64,000 nt of DNA from Bauldia litoralis (lineage in GTDB: Bacteria > Pseudomonadota > Alphaproteobacteria > Rhizobiales > Kaistiaceae): assembly GCA_945882315.1 (NCBI GenBank), contig CAMCWB010000012.1:1-64000 (forward strand), in the 5' to 3' direction. Positions 1 to 9,125 of the stretch are shown piece after piece (positions within the stretch are counted from its first letter, which is position 1; each line of letters starts with the position of its first letter). Position numbers and translations under genes: made by a program. The notes below the pieces were generated by a model. The model was not told the origin of the DNA, searched no databases, and saw only the letters and a list, made by a program, of their open reading frames with translations.

Positions 1-1
1 C

Positions 2-85
2 GGACAGATCGTCATGCGCAAAATCGACGGTTGGCAGACCCTCGCAACCAAGCCCGTCGATCAGCCGGTTGACCTGCCCGCCTGA
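2..85 (+). CDS. C-terminal end of an unidentified protein (cut by window edge)
   Basis: The frame is open from the left edge and ends at a TGA at 83-85, giving the last 27 residues, which finish in VDQPVDLPA. Nothing in this fragment identifies a family. The next open frame begins immediately after it on the same strand, so the two may be co-transcribed. It is called coding only because it is open from the edge and its residue mix looks protein-like. Confidence 0.35.
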   Translation, partial: GQIVMRKIDGWQTLATKPVDQPVDLPA

Positions 86-381
86 ACCGATACCTTCACC
101 ACGCCGGAGCCACGTCACGCGAATTCCAACACGACCAGCGACGGCACCGCCGCGCCGCAACAGACCTTCTGCGCTGGTCGGTTGGCGCGAAGCCGCGCTA
201 CGGCCACGAGTTCAACGACTACGAGCCGCCGGCCAATCCGGCCACGCCGCCGCCGACCGTCGCCAGCGTCATCCGCGATACAAGAGGCTGGTTTCGTCAG
301 CTCGGCGTCCGCATGCTGAGCGCGGTGCTGATCTGGTGGCTGTCTTTCGACGCCAAGTCCGAAGACGAGGAGCAGGCCTAG
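73..381 (+). CDS. Small hypothetical protein with C-terminal hydrophobic segment; start unresolved
   Basis: This frame is open from 73 to a TAG at 379-381 and ends one base before the next gene's ATG, a typical operon junction. The last 65 residues look like a real protein: a Pro-rich stretch (YEPPANPATPPP), a basic patch and a hydrophobic helix (LSAVLIWWL), then an acidic tail (AKSEDEEQA). No ATG, GTG or TTG occurs before the ATG at 313, which would leave only about 20 residues. The frame one base over reads plausibly between 86 and about 165, so a frameshift near 165-180, real or a consensus error, may explain the missing start. The function is unknown. Confidence 0.4.
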   Translation, partial: PARLNRYLHHAGATSREFQHDQRRHRRAATDLLRWSVGAKPRYGHEFNDYEPPANPATPPPTVASVIRDTRGWFRQLGVRMLSAVLIWWLSFDAKSEDEEQA

Positions 382-382
382 G

Positions 383-814
383 ATGCTCGCCGGCCAGCTG
401 GCCCTGATCGTTGCGGCGCTTTTCTCCGGCGCGGCCTTCTACGTGAATTTCGCCGAGCATCCGGCCCGTATGCATCTCGACGACGGCGGCATGCTGAAGC
501 AATGGAAGCCGGCCTATGGACGCGGCTTTCTCATGCAAGGACCGCTGGCGGTCATCGGCGCCCTGCTCGGCGCCCTTGCCTGGTGGCAGACCGGCTCCTG
601 GCTTTTCCTGGACGGAGCCATCCTGATCCTCGCCAATTGGCCCTACACGCTGCTTGTCATCATGCCGGTCAACAATCAGCTGATGGCGACCGATCCGGCC
701 AGGGCCGGCGGCGAAACGCGCGCGCTGCTCAATCGCTGGAACACGCTTCACGCCGGGCGCACCGGCCTCGGCGTCGCCGCGACGCTGATCTTCCTGATCG
801 CTCTCCAAGGCTAA
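383..814 (+). CDS. DUF1772 family integral membrane protein
   Basis: This 143-residue protein has four predicted membrane helices (about residues 3-21, 51-68, 73-94 and 125-141). A C-terminal motif before the last helix, LLNRWNTLHAGRTG, matches the conserved W-x3-H-x2-RT pattern of the DUF1772 (anthrone oxygenase-like) family. Length is normal for the family. Family members are small membrane proteins, some fused to or near oxidoreductases, and no activity can be assigned here. The ATG lies one base after the stop of the upstream small gene, suggesting co-transcription. It converges on the gene at 821. Confidence 0.8.
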   Translation: MLAGQLALIVAALFSGAAFYVNFAEHPARMHLDDGGMLKQWKPAYGRGFLMQGPLAVIGALLGALAWWQTGSWLFLDGAILILANWPYTLLVIMPVNNQLMATDPARAGGETRALLNRWNTLHAGRTGLGVAATLIFLIALQG

Positions 815-820
815 CCGGCT

Positions 821-1117
821 TCAACCGCCAAAGCGAAGCGTCCGGAAGACGCGCACGCAGGCATAGGCGATGCCGAAGCCCACCGCGATATAGATAGCGT
901 ATTTCCGGAAAAGGTTCGGCCCCTGCCGCGCCGGCGCATCGCTGCGCTTCGCTGCCCAGTTATGGGCGTCCTGGTTCTCGACCCAGAGGCGGGCCGCGGC
1001 AAGCTTCTCCTTGTCCCATCGTCGCGCCAGAAGCTTGGAGCGGACGCGGGCGGCGCCGAGCTCCTTGAATTCGGGATTGTAATCCTTGGGCGGACGGGAG
1101 GTGGAGCGAAGGACCAT
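821..1117 (-). CDS. Hypothetical protein with C-terminal membrane anchor
   Basis: This 98-residue protein has a charged, helical N-terminal two-thirds (PPKDYNPEFKELGAARVRSK, many Lys, Arg and Glu) followed by one hydrophobic segment at about residues 74-92 and a short basic tail. That suggests a tail-anchored or single-pass inner-membrane protein. I do not recognise a family. It converges on the DUF1772 gene with a 6-base gap. The start is an ATG at 1115-1117. The downstream spacer 1118-1375 holds no gene that I can support. Confidence 0.55.
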   Translation of the reverse strand: MVLRSTSRPPKDYNPEFKELGAARVRSKLLARRWDKEKLAAARLWVENQDAHNWAAKRSDAPARQGPNLFRKYAIYIAVGFGIAYACVRVFRTLRFGG

Positions 1118-1375
1118 GGGAGCATGCAGCCTGGCGAAGGATATCGCCGATGCGTGAAATTACTCCCGATCATAACGAAAAAGAAGCGATCAAGATCGCG
1201 CCGGCGGGGTCCGGCCGGCGCCCGTGGGGGCGGAGACACCGGCCGGCGAGGCCCGCTACGCAACAAAGGGGGCGGTTGATTGGGCCCGCCACCCTGCCTC
1301 GACGACAAACCAAAGAGATTCGCCGTAACCTCAGATACGGACGACGGGAACGGCCGGTTTCATCCGCGCCAAAAA

Positions 1376-1678
1376 TTATTCTGCCGGCGGAAGCTCGCCG
1401 CCGATCTCGACCTTCCGGGTCTTTTTGTCGAAGACGCAGATGATCCTGAGATCCATTTCGGCGCCCTTGGCCTTGCCGTGGACCAGCGCCAGCCCATAGC
1501 TTTCCGAACCGAACGGGTCGACATCCGCGACCGCCGTCTCGAAGGAGGACTTCGTGGCGTCGAGGCAGGCCACCCTCACCTCTTCACGGAATCCTTCCCA
1601 CGCGTCCGGCGAGGAGGCTGCGGCCGGCATTGCCAGGCCGACCAGGCCGGCAAAGGCCAGGAGAACAATAGGTCTCAT
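1376..1678 (-). CDS. Small secreted hypothetical protein
   Basis: This is a 100-residue protein with a clear Sec signal peptide (about residues 1-21, cleavage after PAAA). The mature part of about 79 residues contains two Cys that could form a disulfide, and it ends in EIGGELPPAE. There is no recognised domain. Its ATG overlaps the stop of the upstream MBL-fold gene (ATGA at 1675-1678), so the two are translationally coupled and probably belong to one periplasmic function. Confidence 0.6.
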   Translation of the reverse strand: MRPIVLLAFAGLVGLAMPAAASSPDAWEGFREEVRVACLDATKSSFETAVADVDPFGSESYGLALVHGKAKGAEMDLRIICVFDKKTRKVEIGGELPPAE

Positions 1679-2520
1679 CGATCACCTTCTTGGAATTCAG
1701 GCAGGGCAAGGACGGTTCGCACGGCAGGAAGGCGGGATCGTGACAGCGTCACGACCGGCGCGTCGCTCGACTGGACCGCGTAGCCGTCCTCTTCGAGCCG
1801 CCCGAGAAAGCGCTCCAGGTTCGAGCGGGTGAAATAATGCATCGGGATGACGAGGGGTGCGCCGATATCCTTCAGGACGCCGATCATGTCGTCGATATTG
1901 AGCGTGTAGCTGCCATCGACCGGCGCCAGCACCACGTCGATCCGGCCGAGCGCCTTCAGGTGGTCCGCCGTCAGGGGATGGTGGAGATGGCCGAGATGCG
2001 CGATGCAGAGCTCCGCCACCTCGAAGACGAAGATCGAATTCATATCGCGCTGGATCGTCGCGGAAGCGCCGAAGCCGCCGCGGATATTGGTCGTCACGTT
2101 CCTGATCCAGACATCGCGCACCGTCACTTCGTGCTGCACCGGGCGGCCGTCTTCACCCCAGCCGCGCAGCACGTGCCGGATCTCCGGCTCTGGATAGGCG
2201 GTGAAATGCGTCGAATGCGCTTGGTTCATCGTCACGATGTCGGGGACGATCGAAGGCCGCACGCCGTCATTGTAATCGGTCGCGATAGTGACGCCGGCCG
2301 GGCTTTCGATGAGGAAGGTGGCGTGGCCGATAAAGGTCAGCCGAACCTGCCCTTCCTCGGCCGCCTGCACCGGCACGACGAAGCGCGCCGGCATCAGGTA
2401 GGGAATCGAGGCGACGAAGCGCGGGCAGCGTTCCGGCTCCTCGTCCTGCTATGCCGCCGCCGGCAGCGTCAGGGCAATGAGGGCCGTCAAGGCGAGCGCG
2501 ACGATCGGCGGACGAAACAT
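1675..2520 (-). CDS. Secreted UlaG-like MBL-fold metallo-hydrolase, interrupted by in-frame TAG after the signal peptide
   Basis: From the ATG at 2520 the frame encodes a textbook signal peptide (23 residues ending LTLPAAA), then TAG at 2449-2451. The same frame continues through EEPERCPRFVASIPYLM into a complete MBL-fold domain. The part downstream of the stop has its own ATG at 2394 (239 residues). Metallo-beta-lactamase features are a GHATFLIES strand, an AHSTHF segment where the metal-binding His motif is expected, HLGHLHHP, and a C-terminal IPMHYFT. Read without the stop, the protein is 281 residues, normal for exported UlaG-type MBL proteins. The TAG is one C-to-T change from CAG (Gln). 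Either the export signal is cut off from the enzyme or the base is a consensus error. The substrate is unknown. Confidence 0.75.
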
Positions 2521-2640
2521 CGCCCGTTCTCCCTTTCCCGGTCGCGCCCCCGCGCCTCCGAAAGACTTGCATGCAATGCACTATAGGCCAAGCCGGAACT
2601 CGCCTTCCGCCCGACCGTGGCTTCCTGCTAGATTGCACCC

Positions 2641-3171
2641 ATGAAGATTCCCGCCATTGCCGTTGTTTTCGCCGCCGTCCTCGCCGTTCCGTTTGCCGCC
2701 GTCGCGCAGGACGGCCCCACCGGCATAGGCTTCGTCCAGGCCGAGGAAGGCACCTGGTGGTGCCGTGACTTCGAGCCCGGCAAGGCGTTCGCCTGCGCAA
2801 CGCAGAAATGCACCACGGAAAGCAGCGGCCAGGATTGCCATCCGACGCGGTGGTGCTCGCCGGCCGGCTGGTCCGGCCTGATGACAGTCTGGCTCCCCGA
2901 ATTCCACGCCACGACGCCGCTCTGCGGCGTTTCCGGCGAGGTCGCCCTGATTGCGGCCTTCGAGGCTCTCTGCGCCGGCAGCCCCGACGTTACCCGCTGC
3001 GACGTGACCATGATCATCGATCCGGACGGCACCGAGCATCCGATCGATGACGCAAGCTGGGAAGGCCCCGCCGTCGCGACACCCGAACCCGAGGCGCCGG
3101 AACTGCCCGCTGTTGAATCGCCCGAGCCTCCCGAAACGCCGACGGCCCGCGAAACCCAACCCGTCCAATAA
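2641..3171 (+). CDS. Cys-rich secreted hypothetical protein with Pro/Glu-rich tail
   Basis: This 176-residue protein has a signal peptide (about residues 1-22, cleavage near AAVA-QD). The mature domain contains eight Cys, consistent with four disulfides in an oxidising periplasm, and ends in a low-complexity Pro/Glu tail (TPEPEAPELPAVESPEPPET) typical of linkers or wall-spanning tails. There is no recognised family. It is divergent from the MBL gene and followed at once by a DUF1993 gene. The ATG at 2641 is the only start that preserves the signal peptide. Confidence 0.65.
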   Translation: MKIPAIAVVFAAVLAVPFAAVAQDGPTGIGFVQAEEGTWWCRDFEPGKAFACATQKCTTESSGQDCHPTRWCSPAGWSGLMTVWLPEFHATTPLCGVSGEVALIAAFEALCAGSPDVTRCDVTMIIDPDGTEHPIDDASWEGPAVATPEPEAPELPAVESPEPPETPTARETQPVQ

Positions 3172-3199
3172 ATTTCACGAACCCACAGGAAACGCCGCC

Positions 3200-3706
3200 A
3201 TGGCTCTCTCAATGCATCAAGTCTCGGTACCCGTCTTCGAGCGCTCGCTGAAGGCGCTGTCGAACTGCCTCGACAAGGCGGCCGCGCATGCCGAAGCGCA
3301 CAAGATCGACCCGCTGGCGCTGACGGGCTTCCGCCTCTATCCGGACATGTTCCCCTTCGCCCGCCAGGTACAGTTCTCGACCGACCACGCCAAGGGCGCG
3401 CCGGCCCGCCTCGCCGGCATCGAAGTGCCGAAATACGAAGACACCGAAACGACCATTCCCGAACTCCAGGCACGCATCGCCAAGACGCTCGCCTTCATGG
3501 CCTCGATCGACCCGAAGAAGATGGACGGCGCCGAGGACCGGGAAATCAAGATGATGGCGGCCGGCAAGGAGCGGGGCTTCACCGGCTACTCCTATCTCTT
3601 CACCCATGCGATGCCGAACTTCTTTTTCCATGTCACGACCGCCTACGACATGCTCCGGCACAACGGCGTCGTCCTCGGCAAGCGCGACTTCCTGAACAAT
3701 CCGTAA
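3200..3706 (+). CDS. DUF1993 family protein
   Basis: This 168-residue protein matches the DUF1993 family, cytosolic helical proteins with a DinB-like fold. It has an N-terminal VPVFERSLKALSNCLDKA helix, a central FRLYPDMFPFARQVQ segment, and the C-terminal pattern HAMPNFFFHVTTAYDMLRHNGV-x2-GK-x-DFL that defines the family. I chose the ATG at 3200 because it precedes the conserved MHQVSVPVF start. Longer in-frame extensions run into the upstream gene. The biochemical role is unknown. A strong hairpin follows at 3716-3749. Confidence 0.85.
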   Translation: MALSMHQVSVPVFERSLKALSNCLDKAAAHAEAHKIDPLALTGFRLYPDMFPFARQVQFSTDHAKGAPARLAGIEVPKYEDTETTIPELQARIAKTLAFMASIDPKKMDGAEDREIKMMAAGKERGFTGYSYLFTHAMPNFFFHVTTAYDMLRHNGVVLGKRDFLNNP

Positions 3707-3715
3707 TGCGCATGT

Positions 3716-3749
3716 CCGGCAAGGCGCCGCACTTTCGCCGCCTTGCCGG
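3716..3749 (+). terminator. Strong hairpin after the DUF1993 gene
   Basis: A perfect 11-base inverted repeat (ccggcaaggcg at 3716-3726 and its complement at 3739-3749) with a 12-base loop lies 10 bases past the stop. There is no U-tract afterwards, so it may be a weak intrinsic terminator or a transcript-stabilising stem. Confidence 0.5.
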
Positions 3750-3805
3750 CCCCATGGAATGGAAACCCTGTTGTCGCGCCTGAACCGGTGCATCGGAGAA
3801 ACCAA

Positions 3806-4948
3806 ATGCGGACCACTTCCTTGCGGCGTCTAGCGCTCGGGGTCGCCCTTGGCGCCCTCCTTTTCGCGGGTCATCCGGCCTTTGCGGCGCCCGACGCGAA
3901 GCAGGTCGCCGACGCGCTGGTCGCGGCATCGACCGCCACCGGCCGCGTCAAGGCGAGCTATGAATCGGCCGCGGAGGAAGGCGGCGCGATCGCCATCACG
4001 AATTACAAGGCGGTCCGCACCGACGCGCAGACGGTGACGATCCCGAAGCTCGTGATCACCGGCACCGCCGAACGCCAGCCCGGCGGGTTCACCGCGGAGA
4101 GCATCGCCTTCGACGGCGGCAAGGCGACGCACGGCAAGGACACCGTCACCTGGGCAACCGGCCTCGTCGAAGAAGCGGTCATCCCGACTGCCGAAGAGGT
4201 CAAGGCCGAGAGCAATATCCGGCCCTTCTCCAAGCTCGGCATGTCGACCATCAGCGTGAGCGAATCCAATCTCGCCGAACCGATCACCGTCTCCGACGTC
4301 AGCATGGTCCTGCAGAGCGCGTCGGACGGCTCGACCAGCGCCTTCGCGAGCCAGGTCGGCGGCATTCACTTCACATCCGAAGTATTCAAGGACGAGCCGC
4401 AGCAGAAAGCCATCATCGACGCACTTGGCTACGAGAAGTTCGACATCAACGTCGCCGCGGCGGGTGCATTCGACGCCGCCGCCACGGAGATGACGCTGAG
4501 TTCGCTCACCATCAACACCGCCGATGTCGGCACGCTGACCGTCAAGGCGCAGTTGAGCGGCGTCTCGCCCGGCGGCGCCATGACATCGAACAAGGAAAGC
4601 CAGACCAAGTCGGATGCCAAGCTGAACAATCTCGAGATCCGCTTCGACAATAGCGGCGTCGTCGAGCGCGCCCTCGACATGCACGCCGCGATGATCTTCG
4701 GCACGCGCGCCGACGCGGCCGCACAGGCCAAGGCGCTGGTCCCGATCGGCCTGAATTTCCTCGGCGGCGACGCCGCGTTCCAGGCCAAGGCAGCGAAGGC
4801 CGTCGGCGACTTCCTCGACAATCCGAAATCGATCACCTTCTCGGCAGCGCCCACCGTGCCGGTGACGATCGAGGAGATCGGCAGCGCCGCGATGGGTCGC
4901 CCGGATACGCTGCCTGCCCTCCTCGGCGCAGACATCACCGCCAACTGA
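3806..4948 (+). CDS. Secreted protein of unknown function (first of two tandem paralogues)
   Basis: This 380-residue protein has a signal peptide (about residues 1-27, cleavage after AFA). The mature part is rich in alternating beta-type segments and has no recognised domain. Its C-terminal 150 residues align by eye with the end of the next gene: a 'VERALDMHAAMIFGTRAD' block, a 'NFLGGDAAFQAK' block, and a final VPVTIEEI...RPDTLPALLG block. I chose the ATG at 3806 because it begins the signal peptide. It lies 35 bases upstream of its paralogue on the same strand, so the pair is probably one transcript. Confidence 0.65.
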   Translation: MRTTSLRRLALGVALGALLFAGHPAFAAPDAKQVADALVAASTATGRVKASYESAAEEGGAIAITNYKAVRTDAQTVTIPKLVITGTAERQPGGFTAESIAFDGGKATHGKDTVTWATGLVEEAVIPTAEEVKAESNIRPFSKLGMSTISVSESNLAEPITVSDVSMVLQSASDGSTSAFASQVGGIHFTSEVFKDEPQQKAIIDALGYEKFDINVAAAGAFDAAATEMTLSSLTINTADVGTLTVKAQLSGVSPGGAMTSNKESQTKSDAKLNNLEIRFDNSGVVERALDMHAAMIFGTRADAAAQAKALVPIGLNFLGGDAAFQAKAAKAVGDFLDNPKSITFSAAPTVPVTIEEIGSAAMGRPDTLPALLGADITAN

Positions 4949-4983
4949 CAGCGCAGCGCAAACGGCGGCACCGAAAGCAGTCG

Positions 4984-7050
4984 ATGAGAAAAACCGTCGC
5001 CCTCCTCGCCGTGCTGATGCTGGGAGTCACGCCGGCGGCCGCGCAAAGCGACCAGCTTGGTCTCGCCCTGATTGCCTGGGTCCAGTCGATCGACGCGACC
5101 GCGAACTGGCAAGCTCGCCTGGACGGCCTGACGCTGAATGAAGGCACGCGCTCGGCAACTGTCGGCACCCTGACAATCGCCGCCGAAGCCGGCGGCATGA
5201 CGGTCGAGTTGAAAGGCATCACCCTCGACGACTACGCCGAGCTGGCCGGCGGCGGCTTCACCGCGAGAGCGCTCAAGGTCGATCGCGCCACGGTGAAAAA
5301 CGCCGAGACCGACATCGCGATATCGAACGTCGAATTCGAGGAGATCGCGGTGCCGGCGCTGGCCGGTCTCGCCTTCCAGAGGCGCGAACCCTTCACCTCG
5401 ATGCTGCCGGTGCTTGCCGCCGTCGCGAAGAGCAAGTCGGCGCGCGGATCGGTCGGCGAGATCGCCATCGTCGAGCGCTTCCAGGGCGTCGAGAGCCGGA
5501 TAACCTACCGCAACATCACGTTCACCGGCGTCGTCGACGGCAGGATCGAGTCCGTTCGCGCCGCGCCGCTGACGGTCGAGTCGCCCTCGCCCAATCCGCT
5601 CGTCGACATGACCATCGCGATAGCCGAGGCGCGCGGCATCGACCTCGACGCCTTCCTCGCGGTCTACGATCCGGCCCGCTATGCCGGCGCCGGCGACCGC
5701 CAATGGCGGACGGCCGTCGCGCATACATCATATTCCGACATCACCTTGAACGCGCCCGGCCTCGGCATGCGCGTCGCCGGAGCCGTGGTCGAGAATTTCT
5801 CGCTCCGCCAGCCCTCGGAGCCTTTTGCTCCGCTGGCCGACGCCTCGCTCACCGATACCGATGTCTCGCCGGAACTGATGGCCGCGTTCCAGGCGCGCTA
5901 TCTCGCCGATCTCCTCAGTGCCTACGGCATCGGCAAATTCATCTTCACCGACGTTTCTTTCACGGCACAGGGCGTCGACGAGTTGACGCTCGATCGCTTC
6001 CTCCTCTCCGAAACGTCGAGCGACCGCATCGGCGAGATCGCAATCGAAGGCTTCGTCGGCGCCATTCCGGGCCAGGGCGGCATCGCGATCGGCCGCCTCG
6101 CCTTCGGCGGCATCGTGCCGCCCGCCACCGAAAAGCTCATCGCCGCCAGCGAGCAATCCGCCCGCGGCATGGATGTCGATTTCTCGGCGCTGGCGCCACA
6201 GATCGATTTCTTCGAAGCGTCCGGGATCAACCTCCAGGCAGTCGATTTCCCCGGCGCCACGCTCGCCAAGATGCGCATCGACACCAAGGATTATGTCGGC
6301 TCGGTGCCGACCAGCACCGCCGTCAGGATCGAGGGACTGGATATTCCGGTGGCCCAGCTCCTGCCGGGGCGGGCGAGCGGCATCATCACCAGCCTCGGCT
6401 ATGAGCGGCTCGACGCCGATCTCGCCTTCGACCTCGCCTGGAACGAAACCGACGATACCTTCAAGCTCGACGGCTTCGACCTCGACATCGACGATTTCGG
6501 CAGGACGACCGCCGATATCGTCCTAACCGGCCTCACCCGCGAAATGCTCGAGAGCGCCGATCCAGCCGACCTCCTCGGCGGTCTTGGCTTCGACAGTGCC
6601 AGCCTCACCTTCGAGGACAAGTCGCTGGTCGACCGCAGCCTGTCGATGCGCGCCGATCTCCTGAAGGTCCCGCTCGATCGGCTGAAGCAGCAATTGGCCG
6701 GAGCGCTGCCGCTGATGCTGGCTTTCGTCGGCAATCCGGACACGGTGCAGAAGATCGTTCCGGCGCTCCAGACCTTCATCAAGACGCCAGGCACGCTGAC
6801 GATCGATGCGAAGCCGTCCGATCCGGTGCCGGTGTCGACGATCGAGGCCGCGATCAAGACCCGGCCGCAGAGCTTGCCGGGCCTCCTGTCGATCACGCTG
6901 AGCGGCACGCCGGGCGCCGGCGGAGAGGCCCCGAAGGCCGTCGAGCCGGAAAGCCCGCCGACCGAGGCGCCCATGCGCAAGACGCTGGCGCCGGAAGTCC
7001 GCCCCGATACGACCGGTTCGACCAAGCCTATTCCGGCAGAACGACCCTGA
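4984..7050 (+). CDS. Large secreted protein of unknown function (second tandem paralogue)
   Basis: This 688-residue protein has a signal peptide (residues 1-20, cleavage after PAAA). It is longer than its upstream paralogue. The shared C-terminal part includes '[14 protein letters not shown]', '[14 protein letters not shown]' and '[21 protein letters not shown]', and it ends in a Pro-rich tail. Repeated segments of the type '[12 protein letters not shown] / [14 protein letters not shown]' in the body suggest an elongated beta-repeat protein. It is probably periplasmic or surface-exposed and its function is unknown. Its 3' end overlaps the convergent aspS by 23 bases. Confidence 0.65.
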   Translation: MRKTVALLAVLMLGVTPAAAQSDQLGLALIAWVQSIDATANWQARLDGLTLNEGTRSATVGTLTIAAEAGGMTVELKGITLDDYAELAGGGFTARALKVDRATVKNAETDIAISNVEFEEIAVPALAGLAFQRREPFTSMLPVLAAVAKSKSARGSVGEIAIVERFQGVESRITYRNITFTGVVDGRIESVRAAPLTVESPSPNPLVDMTIAIAEARGIDLDAFLAVYDPARYAGAGDRQWRTAVAHTSYSDITLNAPGLGMRVAGAVVENFSLRQPSEPFAPLADASLTDTDVSPELMAAFQARYLADLLSAYGIGKFIFTDVSFTAQGVDELTLDRFLLSETSSDRIGEIAIEGFVGAIPGQGGIAIGRLAFGGIVPPATEKLIAASEQSARGMDVDFSALAPQIDFFEASGINLQAVDFPGATLAKMRIDTKDYVGSVPTSTAVRIEGLDIPVAQLLPGRASGIITSLGYERLDADLAFDLAWNETDDTFKLDGFDLDIDDFGRTTADIVLTGLTREMLESADPADLLGGLGFDSASLTFEDKSLVDRSLSMRADLLKVPLDRLKQQLAGALPLMLAFVGNPDTVQKIVPALQTFIKTPGTLTIDAKPSDPVPVSTIEAAIKTRPQSLPGLLSITLSGTPGAGGEAPKAVEPESPPTEAPMRKTLAPEVRPDTTGSTKPIPAERP

Positions 7051-8821
7051 TATGCAGCTCGCGGAGCTGCTTGGCCGTCACGTCCGACGGCGCCCCCATG
7101 AGCAGATCCTCGGCGCGTTGGTTCATCGGGAAGAGCGTCACCTCGCGGAGATTCTCCTCGCCGCAGAGCAGCATGACGATGCGGTCGACACCGGGCGCGA
7201 TGCCGCCATGCGGCGGCGCCCCATATTGCAGAGCCCGTAGCATGCCGCCGAACTTGCTCTCCAGCACGTCCTCGCCATAGCCGGCGAGCGCGAAGGCCTT
7301 CCGCATAATCTCCGGCTTGTGGTTCCGGATGGCGCCGGACGACAATTCGATGCCGTTGCAGATGATGTCGTACTGGAAGGCGTTGATCGCCAGGATCCGG
7401 TCCTTGTCGCCCGGATCGAGCGCCAGGAACGCCTCATGGTCGAAGTTCGGCATGGAGAACGGATTGTGCGAGAAGTCGATCTTCTTCTCGTCCTCGTTCC
7501 ACTCGAACATCGGGAAATCGACGACCCAGCAGAATTCGAAGCGGCTGTCGTCGATCATGTTGAGGTCGCGCCCGACCTTCTGGCGGGCAGCACCTGCAAA
7601 GGCGACGAACTTGTCCGGTCGCCCGCAGATGAAGAACACCGCGTCGCCGGCATCGAGCGACAGTTGCTCCTGGATGGCGCGCGTCCGCTCCTCGCCAATA
7701 TTCTTGGCGATCGGCCCGGCGCCTTCGGCGTCGCCCTCGCGGAAGAAGATGTAGCCAAGGCCCGGCTGGCCCTCGCCCTGCGCCCAGGAGTTCATCCGGT
7801 CGCAGAAGGCCCGCGAGCCGCCGCCCTTGGCCGGGATCGCCCAGACCTCGACGCGCGGATCAGCGGCGATCTGGCCGGCAAAGACCTTGAAGCCAGAGTC
7901 GCGGAAATGGGGGGTGACGTCCTGCATCTCGATCGGGTTGCGCAGGTCCGGCTTGTCGGAACCGTATTTGCGCATGGCGACGGCATAGGGAATGCGCGGG
8001 AACTCCGACGTCGCGGGCTTGCCGTTGCCGAATTCCTCGAAGACACCGCGCAGCACCGGCTCGATCGCCTGGAAGACGTCTTCCTGCTCGACGAAGCTCA
8101 TCTCGATATCGAGCTGGTAGAACTCGCCCGGCGAGCGGTCGGCGCGCGCGTCCTCGTCGCGGAAACAGGGCGCGATCTGGAAATAGCGGTCGAAGCCGGC
8201 AATCATCAGCAACTGCTTGAACTGCTGGGGCGCCTGCGGCAGCGCGTAGAACTTGCCGGGATGGTTGCGGGCCGGCACCAGGAAGTCGCGGGCGCCTTCC
8301 GGGCTCGACGCCGTCAGGATCGGCGTCTGGAACTCGAAGAAGCCGCCGTCGCGCATCCGCCGGCGGAGCGAGGCGATGATCTCGCCGCGCTTCATGATGT
8401 TCTGGTGCAGCTTGTCGCGACGAAGATCGAGGAAGCGGTATTTCAGCCGCGTCTCTTCCGGATAGTCGAGCTCGCCGAAGACCGGCACCGGCAGTTCGGC
8501 GGCGGTCGACAGCACCTCGATTTCGCGGGCGAACACCTCGATGGCGCCGGTCGGCAGATTGGCGTTGGCGGTCTCGGCCGGCCGCGCCCTCACCTCGCCA
8601 TCGACCCGGATCACCCATTCCGAGCGCGCCGTCTCGGCCACCGCGAAGGCGGGCGAATCGGGGTCGGCGACGATCTGCGTCAGGCCGTAATGGTCGCGGA
8701 GGTCGATGAACAGCAGGCCGCCATGATCGCGGACACGATGCACCCAGCCGGCAAGGCGGACGGTCTGGCCGACTTCGGCCGGGCGAAGGGCGCCGCAAGT
8801 GTGCGAGCGATAGCGATGCAT
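7028..8821 (-). CDS. aspS: Aspartate--tRNA ligase
   Basis: This class II aminoacyl-tRNA synthetase of 597 residues charges tRNA-Asp. Most alphaproteobacteria that lack AsnRS use a non-discriminating form with GatCAB, but I cannot decide that here. An N-terminal OB-fold anticodon-binding domain ([20 protein letters not shown]) is followed by the class II core: [35 protein letters not shown], the motif 2 region [21 protein letters not shown], the bacterial GAD insert, and motif 3 ([14 protein letters not shown]). I chose the ATG at 8821 because the upstream extension lacks similarity. It heads away from rnd across a 304-base divergent spacer. Confidence 0.97.
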   Translation of the reverse strand: MHRYRSHTCGALRPAEVGQTVRLAGWVHRVRDHGGLLFIDLRDHYGLTQIVADPDSPAFAVAETARSEWVIRVDGEVRARPAETANANLPTGAIEVFAREIEVLSTAAELPVPVFGELDYPEETRLKYRFLDLRRDKLHQNIMKRGEIIASLRRRMRDGGFFEFQTPILTASSPEGARDFLVPARNHPGKFYALPQAPQQFKQLLMIAGFDRYFQIAPCFRDEDARADRSPGEFYQLDIEMSFVEQEDVFQAIEPVLRGVFEEFGNGKPATSEFPRIPYAVAMRKYGSDKPDLRNPIEMQDVTPHFRDSGFKVFAGQIAADPRVEVWAIPAKGGGSRAFCDRMNSWAQGEGQPGLGYIFFREGDAEGAGPIAKNIGEERTRAIQEQLSLDAGDAVFFICGRPDKFVAFAGAARQKVGRDLNMIDDSRFEFCWVVDFPMFEWNEDEKKIDFSHNPFSMPNFDHEAFLALDPGDKDRILAINAFQYDIICNGIELSSGAIRNHKPEIMRKAFALAGYGEDVLESKFGGMLRALQYGAPPHGGIAPGVDRIVMLLCGEENLREVTLFPMNQRAEDLLMGAPSDVTAKQLRELHIRVVLPE

Positions 8822-9125
8822 GGAATGTTCCCGGCCGGTCGGAAATGGTCGAAAAGCGGCCGCGAAGCAGGCCGCAAACGCGCCGGAAAAGCACATGCAA
8901 GCCGGGCTTTGTCAAGGCGTCGGAGGCGTGACGGCGGCTTGCTCCTCGCCCATTTTGCCGGTCTCGCGGAGGACCTAAATGCAGGCCGTCGGCCACACGA
9001 CGCGCAGTATCGTATCAAATTTGCAACAGTCGAGACGCTGCTGCCATTCCGTCGCAGGAATTTTTGCCCTCCGGAGCCCCCCCGACAGGGCGACAAGGGG
9101 GCGTCAGCGGGCTATACGACGGATC
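8822..9125. other. Divergent intergenic region between aspS and rnd
   Basis: This 304-base spacer has no convincing gene. It must hold both divergent promoters. The only clear box is a perfect TTGACA on the minus strand (8910-8915). A C-run/G-run region at about 9077-9098 and the ATG of rnd close the spacer. I see no riboswitch or T-box-like structure. Confidence 0.5.
8886..8915 (-). promoter_or_regulatory. Candidate aspS promoter
   Basis: On the minus strand a perfect -35 hexamer, TTGACA, occurs at 8915-8910. A T-rich but poor -10 (GCTTTT) follows after a 17-base spacer. The transcript would start about 60 bases upstream of the aspS ATG. Alphaproteobacterial -10 boxes are often poorly conserved, so only the -35 is strong evidence. 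Confidence 0.35.

Noticed and set aside
1150-1443. Small plus-strand frame of 97 codons starting MREITPDHNEKE
   Set aside because: The first 15 residues look protein-like and a GAAGGA lies nine bases before the ATG, but the rest is Arg/Pro-rich and overlaps the 3' end of a better-supported minus-strand gene.
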